Shown piece by piece: positions 9,589-18,445 of a DNA stretch of 64,000 nucleotides. The notes beneath the pieces are model-generated. The model did no database searches and was not told the origin of the DNA. It saw only the letters and a program-made list of their open reading frames with translations. Source of the DNA: Galbitalea sp036271875 (GTDB taxonomy: Bacteria; Actinomycetota; Actinomycetes; Actinomycetales; Microbacteriaceae). The position numbers and the translations under genes were made by a program. The stretch covers positions 9,452-73,451 of the forward strand of contig DATAZU010000004.1 in the NCBI GenBank assembly GCA_036271875.1. Reading direction: 5' to 3'. Positions within the stretch are counted from its first letter, which is position 1. The number at the start of each line of letters is the position of its first letter.

Positions 9589-11924
9589 TGAAGGCTCGCC
9601 CGAAGGCCGGATTCATCGCCGTCAACACGCTGCTGCTCTGGGCGGCGACGGCGATTTCGGCGTTCGCACTCTGGCCGATCTATCGCAGCGAGAGTCTCAT
9701 CATCATGATCGTCGGCGCAACGATTGTCGCGTCGGCCATCGCGATCCTTGGTGCAGTGTTCCGATGGATGGCGCCCATCGTGATGGGTGCGACGGTTGTC
9801 GCATTCGTTGCGTTTGGCGTCCAACTCGCGGTCCCGTCCGAAGCGATCCGAGGCCTTCTGCCGTCGGTGTCCGGCCTGGCCGACCTCGTCTCCGGAGTCG
9901 CCATCGGGTGGAAACAGCTGCTCACGATTTCGTTGCCGGTCGGCCAGTACCAGGCGCTTCTCGTGCCGTTCTACACACTCATCATGGTGCTGACCGTCAT
10001 TGCGCTGTCGATCGCGCTGCGAACCAGGTTCGGTGATGCCGCGGTCGTTGGGCCCGGCATCCTCTTCCTCACTGCGACCGCCTTCGGGTCCCAGACACCG
10101 ACGCTGCCGATCGCGTCATCCCTCGGTCTGCTGGCGATCCTGCTGCTCTGGATCGTCTGGCGTCGCTGGTACTCGCGCAGGACGGCGATTCGATTGCTGG
10201 CGAGTCACGGGCGCGACTCGGATGCTCCGATCGAGGTGCGCGCGGACACGAGATTCGTCGGATTCCGTACCCTGTTCGCCGCGGTGCTGATCCTTGTTCT
10301 GGCCGCGGGCACCGCGATCGGTGCGGCCGCCGCGCTGCCGCCGAGCGGGACGCGAACCGTCCTTCGCACGACGATCACCCAGCCATTCGAGCCCCGCAAC
10401 TACGCGAGCCCGCTTTCCGGGTTCCGAACCTACTGGGAGAAGCCCAAGACCAGCGACGTCCTGCTCACTGTGCGCGGCCTGCCGAAGGACTCGCGCATCC
10501 GGATCGCGACCCTCGACACCTACGACGGCGTCGTGTACTCGGTCGGAAGTGCGGCAGTCAATGCGGCATCGGGATCCTTCACGCGAGTGCCGTTTGAGTA
10601 TGACCAGGCAGGAGTGAAGGGCAGGCACATTTCGCTGACCGTGACGAATCAGGATTACAGCGGTGTCTGGTTGCCGACCGTCGGACAGCTCGAAAAAGTC
10701 GCGTTCAGCGGACCGGATGCATCAAAGCTCCAGTCGGATTTCTTCTACAACAACACAACGGGTACCGCGGTAGACCTCGGCAAGTTCGGTAGCGGCGACA
10801 GCTACACACTTTCGGCGATCGTTCCGAGCGAGCCAAGTCTGAACACACTCAAGAACGCGGTGGCCGGTTCGGCCGACCTGCCGTCGCTCACGACGCTTCC
10901 CGCGGAACTGAGCACGGCTCTGAACAGCTACGTCGGCAAGGCGACCACGCAGGGCGAAAAGCTCGTCGCCATGATCGAAACGCTGAAGAAGAACGGTTAC
11001 GTGAGTCACGGCGTCGGCAAGGAGGCATCCAGCGCATCCGGTCATTCCGTGGAACGCATCAATCAGTTGCTGACCGCGACGCGAATGGTCGGCGACGCCG
11101 AGCAGTACTCGGTCACGGCGGCGCTCATGGCTCGCCAGCTCGGCTTCCCGGCTCGCGTCGTCATGGGCTTTGTGCCGCAGACGACGGGTACGGGTACGAG
11201 CGAAATCAAGGGCAAGGACGTTTCGGCCTGGATTGAGGTAGACACCGCGCAGTACGGATGGGTGACGATCGACCCCAATCCGCCCACTCGACCGATCCCG
11301 ACCGTGCCGCCGAAGAACCCGAACCAGGTTGCTCAGCCGCAGACGGTGGTGCTTCCGCCCGTAACACTCCCCAATCCGAACGTGCCTCAGCCGAATCCGG
11401 ATTCGCAACAGCACTCGATTGCGCCGCCGAACCAGTTCCTCATTGGCCTGTTCGCGGTGCTCCAGGTCCTGGCGTGGGTGTTGCTCGCTGTGGTCGTCGT
11501 ACTTTCGCCATTCCTCGTCATCCTGCTGGCAAAGTCACGACGTCGAAAGCTGCGCCGAAGTGCTCCGACCACGCTCGGTCGCATCAGCGGCGGCTGGCAG
11601 GAGTTCGAGGACTCGGTGGTCGACCATGGCATCGAGCCGCCGGTTGCCGCGACGCGCAGCGAGGTCGCGATGACGGTCGGTGGCACCCGTTCTGCGGTGC
11701 TTGCGGCGGTGACAGACCGCGCGACGTTTGGTCCAGGCGATCCGGATCCCGGCGAGGTTGATCTGGTGTGGCGGTCGGTTGGTGAGCTCACGGCAGCACT
11801 CGATGCAGGCAAGACTCGCTGGGAGCGGTTGCGGGCGCAGCTGTCGCTTCGCTCCCTGCGGGGGCAGAGCGGTGGCCGTTATAGTGTCTCGTACTTGTTC
11901 AAGCCGAAGGGGAGCTCGTCGTGA
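9588..11924 (+). CDS. Transglutaminase-like membrane protein, probably inactive
   Basis: 778 residues, GTG start sharing one base with the upstream stop. About seven N-terminal membrane segments (residues 10-245, TgpA/DUF3488-like) are followed by an outer transglutaminase-like domain, a Pro-rich linker (about 570-610), a last membrane segment (about 617-645) and a cytosolic tail. In this fold the triad is Cys-His-Asp. Here the usual G-D-C-E-Q-Y reads GDAEQYS (Ala504), the usual D-V-H-A-W reads DVSAWIEV (Ser546), and only the Asp survives in TIDPNP (Asp562). Spacing is normal for the family. It is therefore likely a non-catalytic binding module. The position equals the transglutaminase gene of the bifidobacterial PFNA cluster. 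Confidence 0.9.
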   Translation: MKARPKAGFIAVNTLLLWAATAISAFALWPIYRSESLIIMIVGATIVASAIAILGAVFRWMAPIVMGATVVAFVAFGVQLAVPSEAIRGLLPSVSGLADLVSGVAIGWKQLLTISLPVGQYQALLVPFYTLIMVLTVIALSIALRTRFGDAAVVGPGILFLTATAFGSQTPTLPIASSLGLLAILLLWIVWRRWYSRRTAIRLLASHGRDSDAPIEVRADTRFVGFRTLFAAVLILVLAAGTAIGAAAALPPSGTRTVLRTTITQPFEPRNYASPLSGFRTYWEKPKTSDVLLTVRGLPKDSRIRIATLDTYDGVVYSVGSAAVNAASGSFTRVPFEYDQAGVKGRHISLTVTNQDYSGVWLPTVGQLEKVAFSGPDASKLQSDFFYNNTTGTAVDLGKFGSGDSYTLSAIVPSEPSLNTLKNAVAGSADLPSLTTLPAELSTALNSYVGKATTQGEKLVAMIETLKKNGYVSHGVGKEASSASGHSVERINQLLTATRMVGDAEQYSVTAALMARQLGFPARVVMGFVPQTTGTGTSEIKGKDVSAWIEVDTAQYGWVTIDPNPPTRPIPTVPPKNPNQVAQPQTVVLPPVTLPNPNVPQPNPDSQQHSIAPPNQFLIGLFAVLQVLAWVLLAVVVVLSPFLVILLAKSRRRKLRRSAPTTLGRISGGWQEFEDSVVDHGIEPPVAATRSEVAMTVGGTRSAVLAAVTDRATFGPGDPDPGEVDLVWRSVGELTAALDAGKTRWERLRAQLSLRSLRGQSGGRYSVSYLFKPKGSSS

Positions 11925-12727
11925 ACTGCGAGGTCTGCGGAACCGAGCTGCCGTACGGAGCGATGTTCTGCGGTGAGTGCGGTCGCGCGGTCGGAACGCG
12001 CGCGGCCGAGGTCATGCATCCGGACAGCGGAATGCCGATGCCTGCCGCGACGGGCGGGGCCCATGCGGCATCACCGTCTCCGACCGCCGGGGCGCCCATT
12101 GTCCGCGGTCGCGACACGGTCATCCTCGAACCGTTGGATGGCTCGTATCCCGAACTCGAAACCGAGCTGAATGCCCCCGCGAATTCCGCGGAGGGAGACA
12201 CCGGGGTCGAGCAGGATTTGCCGCCCGAGGTCATCGAGGAAGAGCGCGTTGAGGCAGCGAAGCCCCGATCAGATTCCGTTGACCCGGCTGCGGCAGCTTT
12301 GGCCCGCCCTGATCCGTTCCCGTGGGGCGACCGCGGATCGGACGTATTCCTTGACTCGGATGAAATCGAACAGACGCTCATCGTTCCCCGCCGCGAAACG
12401 GGACAGCGATTCGTGCTGCAATTCAGCACGGGCGAGAGCGTCACGGTTCACGGCAGTGGGCTTCTCGGACGCAATCCGACCCCCCAACCAAGCGAGTATT
12501 TCGACCAGCTCGTCAGCATCATCGACCCGGGCAAGTCGGTATCGAAGACACACCTCGAATTCGGCCAGGAGGCTGGCGCGTTCTGGGTCAGCGACCGCTT
12601 CTCCGGCAATGGATCGGTCGTGCGCGAACCCGAATCAGCACCGCGTCGCCTGGTTGCGGGCAAGCGCTATCGAATTGTTCGTGGCACGCGCGTCGACATC
12701 GGCGAGCAGTTCTTCGTGGTCAGCTGA
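11921..12727 (+). CDS. Zinc-ribbon and FHA domain protein
   Basis: 268 residues, GTG start overlapping the previous stop. The N-terminus is a zinc ribbon with two Cys-x-x-Cys knuckles (CEVCG at 3-7 and CGECG at 17-21). A long, acidic, low-complexity linker follows (about 30-155), and a C-terminal forkhead-associated domain (about 165-268) contains the typical GLLGRNP and S-K-T-H-L-E-F strands. FHA domains bind phosphothreonine, so this is probably the cytosolic reader or substrate of the kinase at the start of the operon. The linker is a plausible phosphorylation target. Last gene of the operon before a convergent gene on the other strand. Confidence 0.9.
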   Translation: MNCEVCGTELPYGAMFCGECGRAVGTRAAEVMHPDSGMPMPAATGGAHAASPSPTAGAPIVRGRDTVILEPLDGSYPELETELNAPANSAEGDTGVEQDLPPEVIEEERVEAAKPRSDSVDPAAAALARPDPFPWGDRGSDVFLDSDEIEQTLIVPRRETGQRFVLQFSTGESVTVHGSGLLGRNPTPQPSEYFDQLVSIIDPGKSVSKTHLEFGQEAGAFWVSDRFSGNGSVVREPESAPRRLVAGKRYRIVRGTRVDIGEQFFVVS

Positions 12728-12750
12728 CCCGGGTTAACGAGCGCCCCGAC

Positions 12751-13674
12751 CTACCATTCGAGGCGAGGGGCAGGGATTCCCCGCCTGCGGGCTTCGCGCA
12801 GTGTGTCTTCGAGGACCGCGCGCGGTTCCGGTGCGTTTGGATCGGTGTGCGCGGCCAGGCTGACCTGCGCGATCGGGATGAGGGCGGTCGCCAACGCTGA
12901 CATAGCGGCGACCAGACGGGGGAGCCGGTACGGCAACGTGGCGCCGGGGTGCTGACGAAGGTTGACACCCCGAGCTTTCAGAAGGGGCACCAACTCCCGA
13001 CTCGTCAAGAACGCGTCTCGCAGCGCGCGACGGTCCCCGATCATGTTCGCCAGCGACCCACTCCGAACCGCCTGGGCGAACATGCCGGCGTCGGAGACGA
13101 AGTGCAGCCACAAGAACCCGCGCATGTCCTTCTCGAAGCGAACAGCGAGACCTGCCTGACTGAAGGCTTCCCGCACATCCAGCTCGCGCCGACTCGGCGA
13201 TGCGCCAGCCGCACCGATAATGACGGATCGGAGCAAGCCGCCGTGCAGTACACCATCGTCCCCGAAACCGCCGCCCGCGACCGGGAACCCGAACACTACC
13301 TGATCGACGGGAAGCGGTGCGATTGCGGCAAGCGGCTCCTCCCATATGTTGCCGAACACGAGCACGGTGGCAGTGCCAAGCCGGGGAGCCAGAAACGCCG
13401 CCGCCTCGGAGAGCTGATGATGCCCAATACTGAGCACGATCAGGTCGAACCCGTCCTCCGGAGTGAGAGATTCTCGCAATGACGTTCGGAATGACTCGCG
13501 TACCCGCTTGCCGAGCGGCCAGCGTCGCCCATCGATCAACTCCATCCGTACTTCCTCGCCGTACTCGGCGGCGCGACCCGGACGGACATAGAACTCGACG
13601 TCGTGTCCGGCCGCGTGAAGCACCTGCCCGTAGATCGTCGCGATGACGCCGCGGCCGAACATTAGAACACGCAT
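12751..13674 (-). CDS. Ketopantoate reductase-family NADP oxidoreductase
   Basis: 307 residues from the ATG at 13674, chosen because GAAGGG lies 8 bp upstream and the protein then begins directly with the Rossmann strand MRVLMFGRGVIATIYG. An upstream in-frame ATG at 13710 would place the start inside the operator region. The C-terminal helical domain is of the ApbA/PanE type. The dinucleotide loop reads GRGVIA rather than G-x-G-x-x-G, so the cofactor mode may differ. Divergent from the TetR regulator at 13756, whose paired operators cover this promoter. That suggests an inducible oxidoreductase, not housekeeping pantothenate synthesis. A second family member is at 46516-47505. Confidence 0.82.
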   Translation of the reverse strand: MRVLMFGRGVIATIYGQVLHAAGHDVEFYVRPGRAAEYGEEVRMELIDGRRWPLGKRVRESFRTSLRESLTPEDGFDLIVLSIGHHQLSEAAAFLAPRLGTATVLVFGNIWEEPLAAIAPLPVDQVVFGFPVAGGGFGDDGVLHGGLLRSVIIGAAGASPSRRELDVREAFSQAGLAVRFEKDMRGFLWLHFVSDAGMFAQAVRSGSLANMIGDRRALRDAFLTSRELVPLLKARGVNLRQHPGATLPYRLPRLVAAMSALATALIPIAQVSLAAHTDPNAPEPRAVLEDTLREARRRGIPAPRLEW

Positions 13675-13694
13675 ATCGAGCCCTTCAACTAAGA

Positions 13695-13736
13695 TGGAGC
13701 TTGTCTCCACTTAATACAATATGGAGACGATCTCCG
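13695..13736. promoter_or_regulatory. Paired TetR operators in divergent promoter
   Basis: Two copies of GGAGA-n3-TCTCC: the right one is perfect (GGAGACGATCTCC) and the left one has one mismatch (GGAGCTTGTCTCC). Each is extended by flanking T/A. Centres are 27 bp apart, and an AT-rich TTAATACAAT stretch that could supply the -10 boxes lies between them. The placement between a reductase gene and its divergent TetR gene fits autoregulation plus control of the reductase. Inferred from symmetry only. Confidence 0.6.
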
Positions 13737-13755
13737 GTTGTCAACGGGAGGACAC

Positions 13756-14304
13756 GTGAGCGAATCAAGGGCGTTGCGGGCCGACGCCCGTCGTAACCGG
13801 GACGCCATTGTGGCGGCCGCGCGGTTGGCGTTCGATCATGACGAACAGTTTCGTTTCGATGACTTCGCGGCTCGCGCCGGCGTGGGCGTGGGTACGCTCT
13901 ATCGGCATTTCCCCACGCGGGAGGCGTTGGCCGCGGCGGTGTACGAGGGGGAGGTGGCGGCGCTATGCGATCAGGCCCGTGACTCAACGCGGGCACCCGG
14001 CGAGAACCTCGACGCGTTCCTGCGCGGTTTCGTCGGATACATGGTCGAGCACGCAGCTCTCGCTCGGACGCTCGCGGCCGTTGTCGATCCAGCAATCCAA
14101 ACCGTCGGCGGGAGCGAGCTCGAGCACACCGTGGCAGACGTGATGACCCGCGCCGCCGCCGACGGCGCCATCCGTGACGACGTTGCTCCGGGTGCCGTGA
14201 TGATCGTGCTCCACGGCATCGGATCTGCCACTGACCGTCCCCTTTGGGCATCGGAGTCACGGGCAGCCGTTGAAGTACTCATCTCCGGCCTGAAAAAAGC
14301 ATGA
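13756..14304 (+). CDS. TetR-family transcriptional regulator
   Basis: 182 residues from the GTG at 13756, preceded by GGGAGGA at ideal spacing; the upstream TTG at 13738 lies in the operator region. The N-terminal helix-turn-helix is clear (about 28-57), ending in GTLYRHFPTREAL, a hallmark of the family. The C-terminal ligand domain is of the short SbtR-like type common in actinobacteria. Probably represses itself and the divergent oxidoreductase through the two palindromes upstream. Ligand unknown. Confidence 0.9.
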   Translation: MSESRALRADARRNRDAIVAAARLAFDHDEQFRFDDFAARAGVGVGTLYRHFPTREALAAAVYEGEVAALCDQARDSTRAPGENLDAFLRGFVGYMVEHAALARTLAAVVDPAIQTVGGSELEHTVADVMTRAAADGAIRDDVAPGAVMIVLHGIGSATDRPLWASESRAAVEVLISGLKKA

Positions 14305-14432
14305 CACTCCACAGCGATGCTCGTTGCCCCGGACGCCCGCCTAAGCGGATGACCAGCTCGACGAGGTGGCGGCGTGGGAGGTCCTGTTGATCGTTTGCTC
14401 GCGTGGGGGCGGGCACGTGCTGAAGTGGGAGG

Positions 14433-17168
14433 ATGGTCGCGCCGCCTCGATCCGTTCTCGCGCCGCGTGTTCCGGAGGCGCCGGCACCGCGTCGGTTTCC
14501 CCTGATCGCGACACTTGCCCCGATTGGCGCGTCTGTCCTGCTCTTCGCGGTCACCCGGTCGGCGTTCACGCTCGTATTCGCGTTGTTGGGGCCCGTCGTG
14601 GCGGTGGCTACCACCGCGGACTCGCTGCTCCACCGTCGTGGAAGTCGTAGGCGAGACGCGGCGCGGCTCGATCGGGAGTTTGCTGACGCACGAGCCGAGG
14701 TCGATCGCGCTCACGAAGGCGAGCGCGCGGATCTCGACCGCGCTCACCCGCGCGGCTTGGCGCTCGCGAGTGAGACCGTGCCATGGGGTCCGAGCCAGAG
14801 CGGCACAATCGTGCGCCTCGGCGCGGGGGAGTGTGCCAGCGCCCTCGATCTGCGTGCGGTCGACCATGCGAGTCAGGAACCCCGTCTCGGCTCGCTGGTG
14901 TCCCATGCGGCTCGACTTCCCGGCGCGCCGATCGTTGTGGATGCCGCATCCGGAATTGGCTTCGTCGGCTCTCCCATTCTGGCGACGGCCGTCGCGCGCG
15001 CGACCGTACTGCAACTGGCGGCGCGCCTTTCCCCGGCGACGTTTCGGGTATTGTCGCCCGGGACCAGCGAGTGGGACTGGACCGCAGAACTGCCCCACCC
15101 CGTAGATCGTGGCGGTGAGTCGGGGATCGTCGTGTTCATCGGGGATGGGATATCAGCGACCGTAGGCGTCGCCGGTTCGCGCGCGGGGCTGCCCTCGTCA
15201 ACGGCGATTCGGGTCGATGTCAAACAGGACGGCACGGCTGCCTGCGAATCCGAACCGTCGGCATTTCGTCCCGAATTCGTCTCGGCAGAGTCCGCACTGG
15301 CTGCGGCCAAGTCCCTGCGCGCCAGCGCTGTGAGGTCGGGGTTGGCGATCGGCGTGGTTCCCGACACGGTCGAGTTCTCACACCTGAGCCAGGACTCCGA
15401 CGCCGGGCTGTCGGCCGTGGTCGGAACGACCCACGACGGGCCCCTCGTGCTCGATCTTGTCGCCGAGGGTCCGCACGCGATCGTCGGTGGCACGACGGGA
15501 AGCGGAAAAAGCGAGTTGCTCGGTACGTGGGTGCTTGCCATGGCTGCCGGGCGGTCGCCGTCGGTTGTGACGTTCCTGTTCATCGATTTCAAGGGCGGTG
15601 CCGCGTTTGACTCACTGCGCGACCTGCCACACTGCGTCGGGCTGATGACCGATCTGGATCCCGAGCACACACTTCGGGCCCTCGCCAGCCTTGGCGCAGA
15701 GCTGCGCTACCGCGAAGAACTCCTGCGGGAGCGCGGGCTTCGCTCAATCGACGACCCGGATGGGGATCCGCCGTTTCCGCGCCTGGTCATCGTGGTCGAT
15801 GAGTATGCCGCGCTGCTGGAAACCCACGCCGGCCTGCACTCGGTCTTCGCCGACATCGCGGCCCGGGGCCGATCGCTCGGCGTGCACCTGGTGTTGTGCT
15901 CGCAGCGCCCGCCCGGTGTAGTTCGTGACAGCATTCTGGCTAATTGTGCCCTCCGGATCTTGCTTCGGGTTCTTACCGCCGCGGACAGCGTCGCGGTTCT
16001 CGGCACGGATGCCGCGGCGAGTCTTCCCGCCCGGCCCGCAGGACGAGCCCTGGTATCGACCGGCGGGGAATCGCCGCGTCCGTTTCAAGTCGCGAGGTCG
16101 CGGGAGTCGGACGTTCGAGCCGTGAGTCGGCGATGGGCATCCGCCGCGCATCCGCGCCGCCCGTGGCTGCCTCCGTTACCTGCGCAAATCGAGCGTGACA
16201 CTCTCGGAGCGCTCACGCCAGATGACAGCATCCCGTTCGGGCTCGCCGATCTGCCGGAGCGTCAGGCACAGCACCCGGCACGCTATCGGCCGGTCGAGCA
16301 GGGGTCGCTGCTCATCGTGGGTGCTGCCCGGTCGGGGAAAACCGGGGCACTTGCGGCGCTTGCTGCTGCGCCATCGACCGTGCGTGTTGACGCGCTGCCA
16401 CGCGATCTGCCTCGGTTGTGGGATGCGCTCCACGCGGTGCGAGCCGTTCCGGCATCCTCCGTCCGTCTTCTGCTCCTCGACGACCTCGATGCAATCGTCG
16501 CGGGGTGCGATGAGAACTATCGGTCGGCGTTCGTCGATCTGTTGACCGAATTGTTGCGGGATGCGCCGAACATCCGGTTTGCTTTCACGGTTCAGCGCGT
16601 CAGCGGCATCCTGCAGCCGCTCGTCGCCCTGTGCGGCTCGCTGCTTGTGCTTCGAATGCCGAGTCGCCAGGAGCACGTGCTTGCGGGAGGCAATTCGGCC
16701 GAGTACAGCCAGACGCTGGCGCCGGGCGGTGCGCACTGGCGGGGTCACCGCGTTCAGGTGTTCGCGACCGAGAGCATCGCGCCTCCGGCAGGTGCTCCGG
16801 ATGCGACGGTTCTCGATCCCGCCGCCGCGATCACCGTGGTCTCGACCCGCCCGGACCAGTTCGTGGCACAGCTTCGCGAGGTTGCGCCGGGACGCAGCGT
16901 AACGGTGCTCGGCGGAAGTCGATTCGACGCGCGCCCCGACGGCAACAACGCGGATGTGCTGGTCGCCGATCCCGATGCGTGGCAGGCACAGTGGAGCCTG
17001 CTCGGCACGCTGCAGCGCACGACCGACCTCGTCTTCGACGGCTGCTCGCTGGCAGAAGTCCGCGCGATTACTCGATCGCGTGAGCTCCCGCCGCCATTTG
17101 CTCGAGGCGAGCGCACGCTGTGGCTGCGTTCGCGAGACGGCGAGCTTGTTCGGGCGAGACTGCCCTAA
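14433..17168 (+). CDS. FtsK/SpoIIIE (EccC-like) ATPase
   Basis: 911 residues. Two N-terminal membrane segments (about 24-61), a charged helix, then a first FtsK/SpoIIIE ATPase with Walker A GGTTGSGKSE (352-361) and Walker B RLVIVVDEY (450-458). A second P-loop GAARSGKT (630-637) has an acidic LLLLDDLDAI stretch near 680-689. Twin membrane segments plus serial ATPase domains resemble EccC of type VII secretion rather than DNA-pumping FtsK, and no gamma DNA-reading domain is visible. No WXG100 gene or other ESX core gene lies in the window, so the secretion role is inferred. The GGGAGG upstream abuts the ATG, so the start is uncertain. Ends overlapping ald by 4 bp on the other strand. Confidence 0.87.
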   Translation: MVAPPRSVLAPRVPEAPAPRRFPLIATLAPIGASVLLFAVTRSAFTLVFALLGPVVAVATTADSLLHRRGSRRRDAARLDREFADARAEVDRAHEGERADLDRAHPRGLALASETVPWGPSQSGTIVRLGAGECASALDLRAVDHASQEPRLGSLVSHAARLPGAPIVVDAASGIGFVGSPILATAVARATVLQLAARLSPATFRVLSPGTSEWDWTAELPHPVDRGGESGIVVFIGDGISATVGVAGSRAGLPSSTAIRVDVKQDGTAACESEPSAFRPEFVSAESALAAAKSLRASAVRSGLAIGVVPDTVEFSHLSQDSDAGLSAVVGTTHDGPLVLDLVAEGPHAIVGGTTGSGKSELLGTWVLAMAAGRSPSVVTFLFIDFKGGAAFDSLRDLPHCVGLMTDLDPEHTLRALASLGAELRYREELLRERGLRSIDDPDGDPPFPRLVIVVDEYAALLETHAGLHSVFADIAARGRSLGVHLVLCSQRPPGVVRDSILANCALRILLRVLTAADSVAVLGTDAAASLPARPAGRALVSTGGESPRPFQVARSRESDVRAVSRRWASAAHPRRPWLPPLPAQIERDTLGALTPDDSIPFGLADLPERQAQHPARYRPVEQGSLLIVGAARSGKTGALAALAAAPSTVRVDALPRDLPRLWDALHAVRAVPASSVRLLLLDDLDAIVAGCDENYRSAFVDLLTELLRDAPNIRFAFTVQRVSGILQPLVALCGSLLVLRMPSRQEHVLAGGNSAEYSQTLAPGGAHWRGHRVQVFATESIAPPAGAPDATVLDPAAAITVVSTRPDQFVAQLREVAPGRSVTVLGGSRFDARPDGNNADVLVADPDAWQAQWSLLGTLQRTTDLVFDGCSLAEVRAITRSRELPPPFARGERTLWLRSRDGELVRARLP

Positions 17169-18280
17169 CCGAGCACCGATTCGAGCGTGGCGTGCGGCAT
17201 CCCGTGCGCTGTTGCGACGGCTTCATTCACGACGGAGCCGGCGTGAACATTCAGTCCGAGCGCGAGCGACGGGTCGGCGCGCAACGCATCGAGCCAGCCG
17301 AGGCTCGCTACCGACCGCACGTACGGCATGGTCGCGTTGGTTAGTGCGTACGTCGAGGTGTTCGCGACCGCGCCGGGCATGTTGGCGACGCAGTAGAACA
17401 GCGACTGATGCACGGTGAACGTCGGGTCGGCATGCGTAGTTGGGTGGGAATCCGCGAAGCATCCACCCTGGTCAATTGCGATGTCGACGAGCACGCTGCC
17501 CGGCTTCATCCGCGAGACCAGTTCGTTACTGACCAGCTTGGGCGCCTTTGCCCCGGGAACGAGCACCGAACCGATGACCATGTCGGCCGCCACGACGGCG
17601 CGATCGATCTCGAACGCATTCGACGCGATGGTCTTAACACGGCCGGCGTAGAGCGCGTCCAGTTCGCGAAGGCGCTGGAGGTTGGTGTCCAAAACCGTGA
17701 CGTCGGCACCGAGACCAACCGCGACGGAGACCGCGTTCGTGCCGGCAACACCGCCGCCGAGAACCACTATCTTCGCGGGATAGGTTCCGGGAACTCCCGG
17801 GACGAGCAGGCCGGGACCGCCATTGGGGCGCAGCATCACGTTGGCGCCGACGATCGGAGCGAGGCGACCGGCAACCTCGCTCATCGGGGCAAGAAGCGGC
17901 AGGGCGCGACTCGGCAGCTGCACCGTCTCGTATGCGATCGCCGTGATACCCGATTTCAGGAGCGCCGCGGTGAGTTCCGGCTCTGCCGCGAGGTGCAGGT
18001 AGGTGAAGAGCACGAGGTTTTTGCGGAAGTACCCGTACTCGCTCTCGATGGGCTCCTTCACCTTGAGGACCATGTCGGCCGCCGACCAGGTGCTCGCGGC
18101 ATCCTTGCTGATGGATGCACCGGCATCCTTATATGCAGAATCCGGAATGGATGATCCGTCTCCCGCGCCCGCCTGGACCAGGACCTCATGGCCGTGGGTG
18201 ACGAGCTCGTGCACGCCGGCCGGGGTGATGGCGACGCGGTATTCGTTGTTTTTGACTTCGGCTGGGACTGCTACCTTCAT
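17165..18280 (-). CDS. ald: Alanine dehydrogenase
   Basis: 371 residues, full family length. Converts L-alanine plus NAD to pyruvate, ammonia and NADH, and the reverse under redox stress. Begins MKVAVPAEVKNNEYRVA. The catalytic regions VKVKEPIESEY and FTYLHLAA (Lys and His) are present, and the Rossmann loop VLGGGVAGTNAV is in the middle. It is convergent with the FtsK-like gene. No AldR/Lrp-type regulator is adjacent. A divergent 165-bp gap separates it from the polyamine-binding protein gene. Confidence 0.97.
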   Translation of the reverse strand: MKVAVPAEVKNNEYRVAITPAGVHELVTHGHEVLVQAGAGDGSSIPDSAYKDAGASISKDAASTWSAADMVLKVKEPIESEYGYFRKNLVLFTYLHLAAEPELTAALLKSGITAIAYETVQLPSRALPLLAPMSEVAGRLAPIVGANVMLRPNGGPGLLVPGVPGTYPAKIVVLGGGVAGTNAVSVAVGLGADVTVLDTNLQRLRELDALYAGRVKTIASNAFEIDRAVVAADMVIGSVLVPGAKAPKLVSNELVSRMKPGSVLVDIAIDQGGCFADSHPTTHADPTFTVHQSLFYCVANMPGAVANTSTYALTNATMPYVRSVASLGWLDALRADPSLALGLNVHAGSVVNEAVATAHGMPHATLESVLG

Positions 18281-18445
18281 GCGTTCAGCGTACTGTCGCA
18301 GACAGCCGATTTCGCCCCCGTTTGCGGGTCAATTCCACGGATTTCGTGAATTTCTTGTAACGGTATGGACGATTTGCTCGTTTCTGGCGCCCGCACGGGG
18401 CATTCTTGGGGGCGTACGCGACCACTTCGCCCGAGGAGTCAGACC

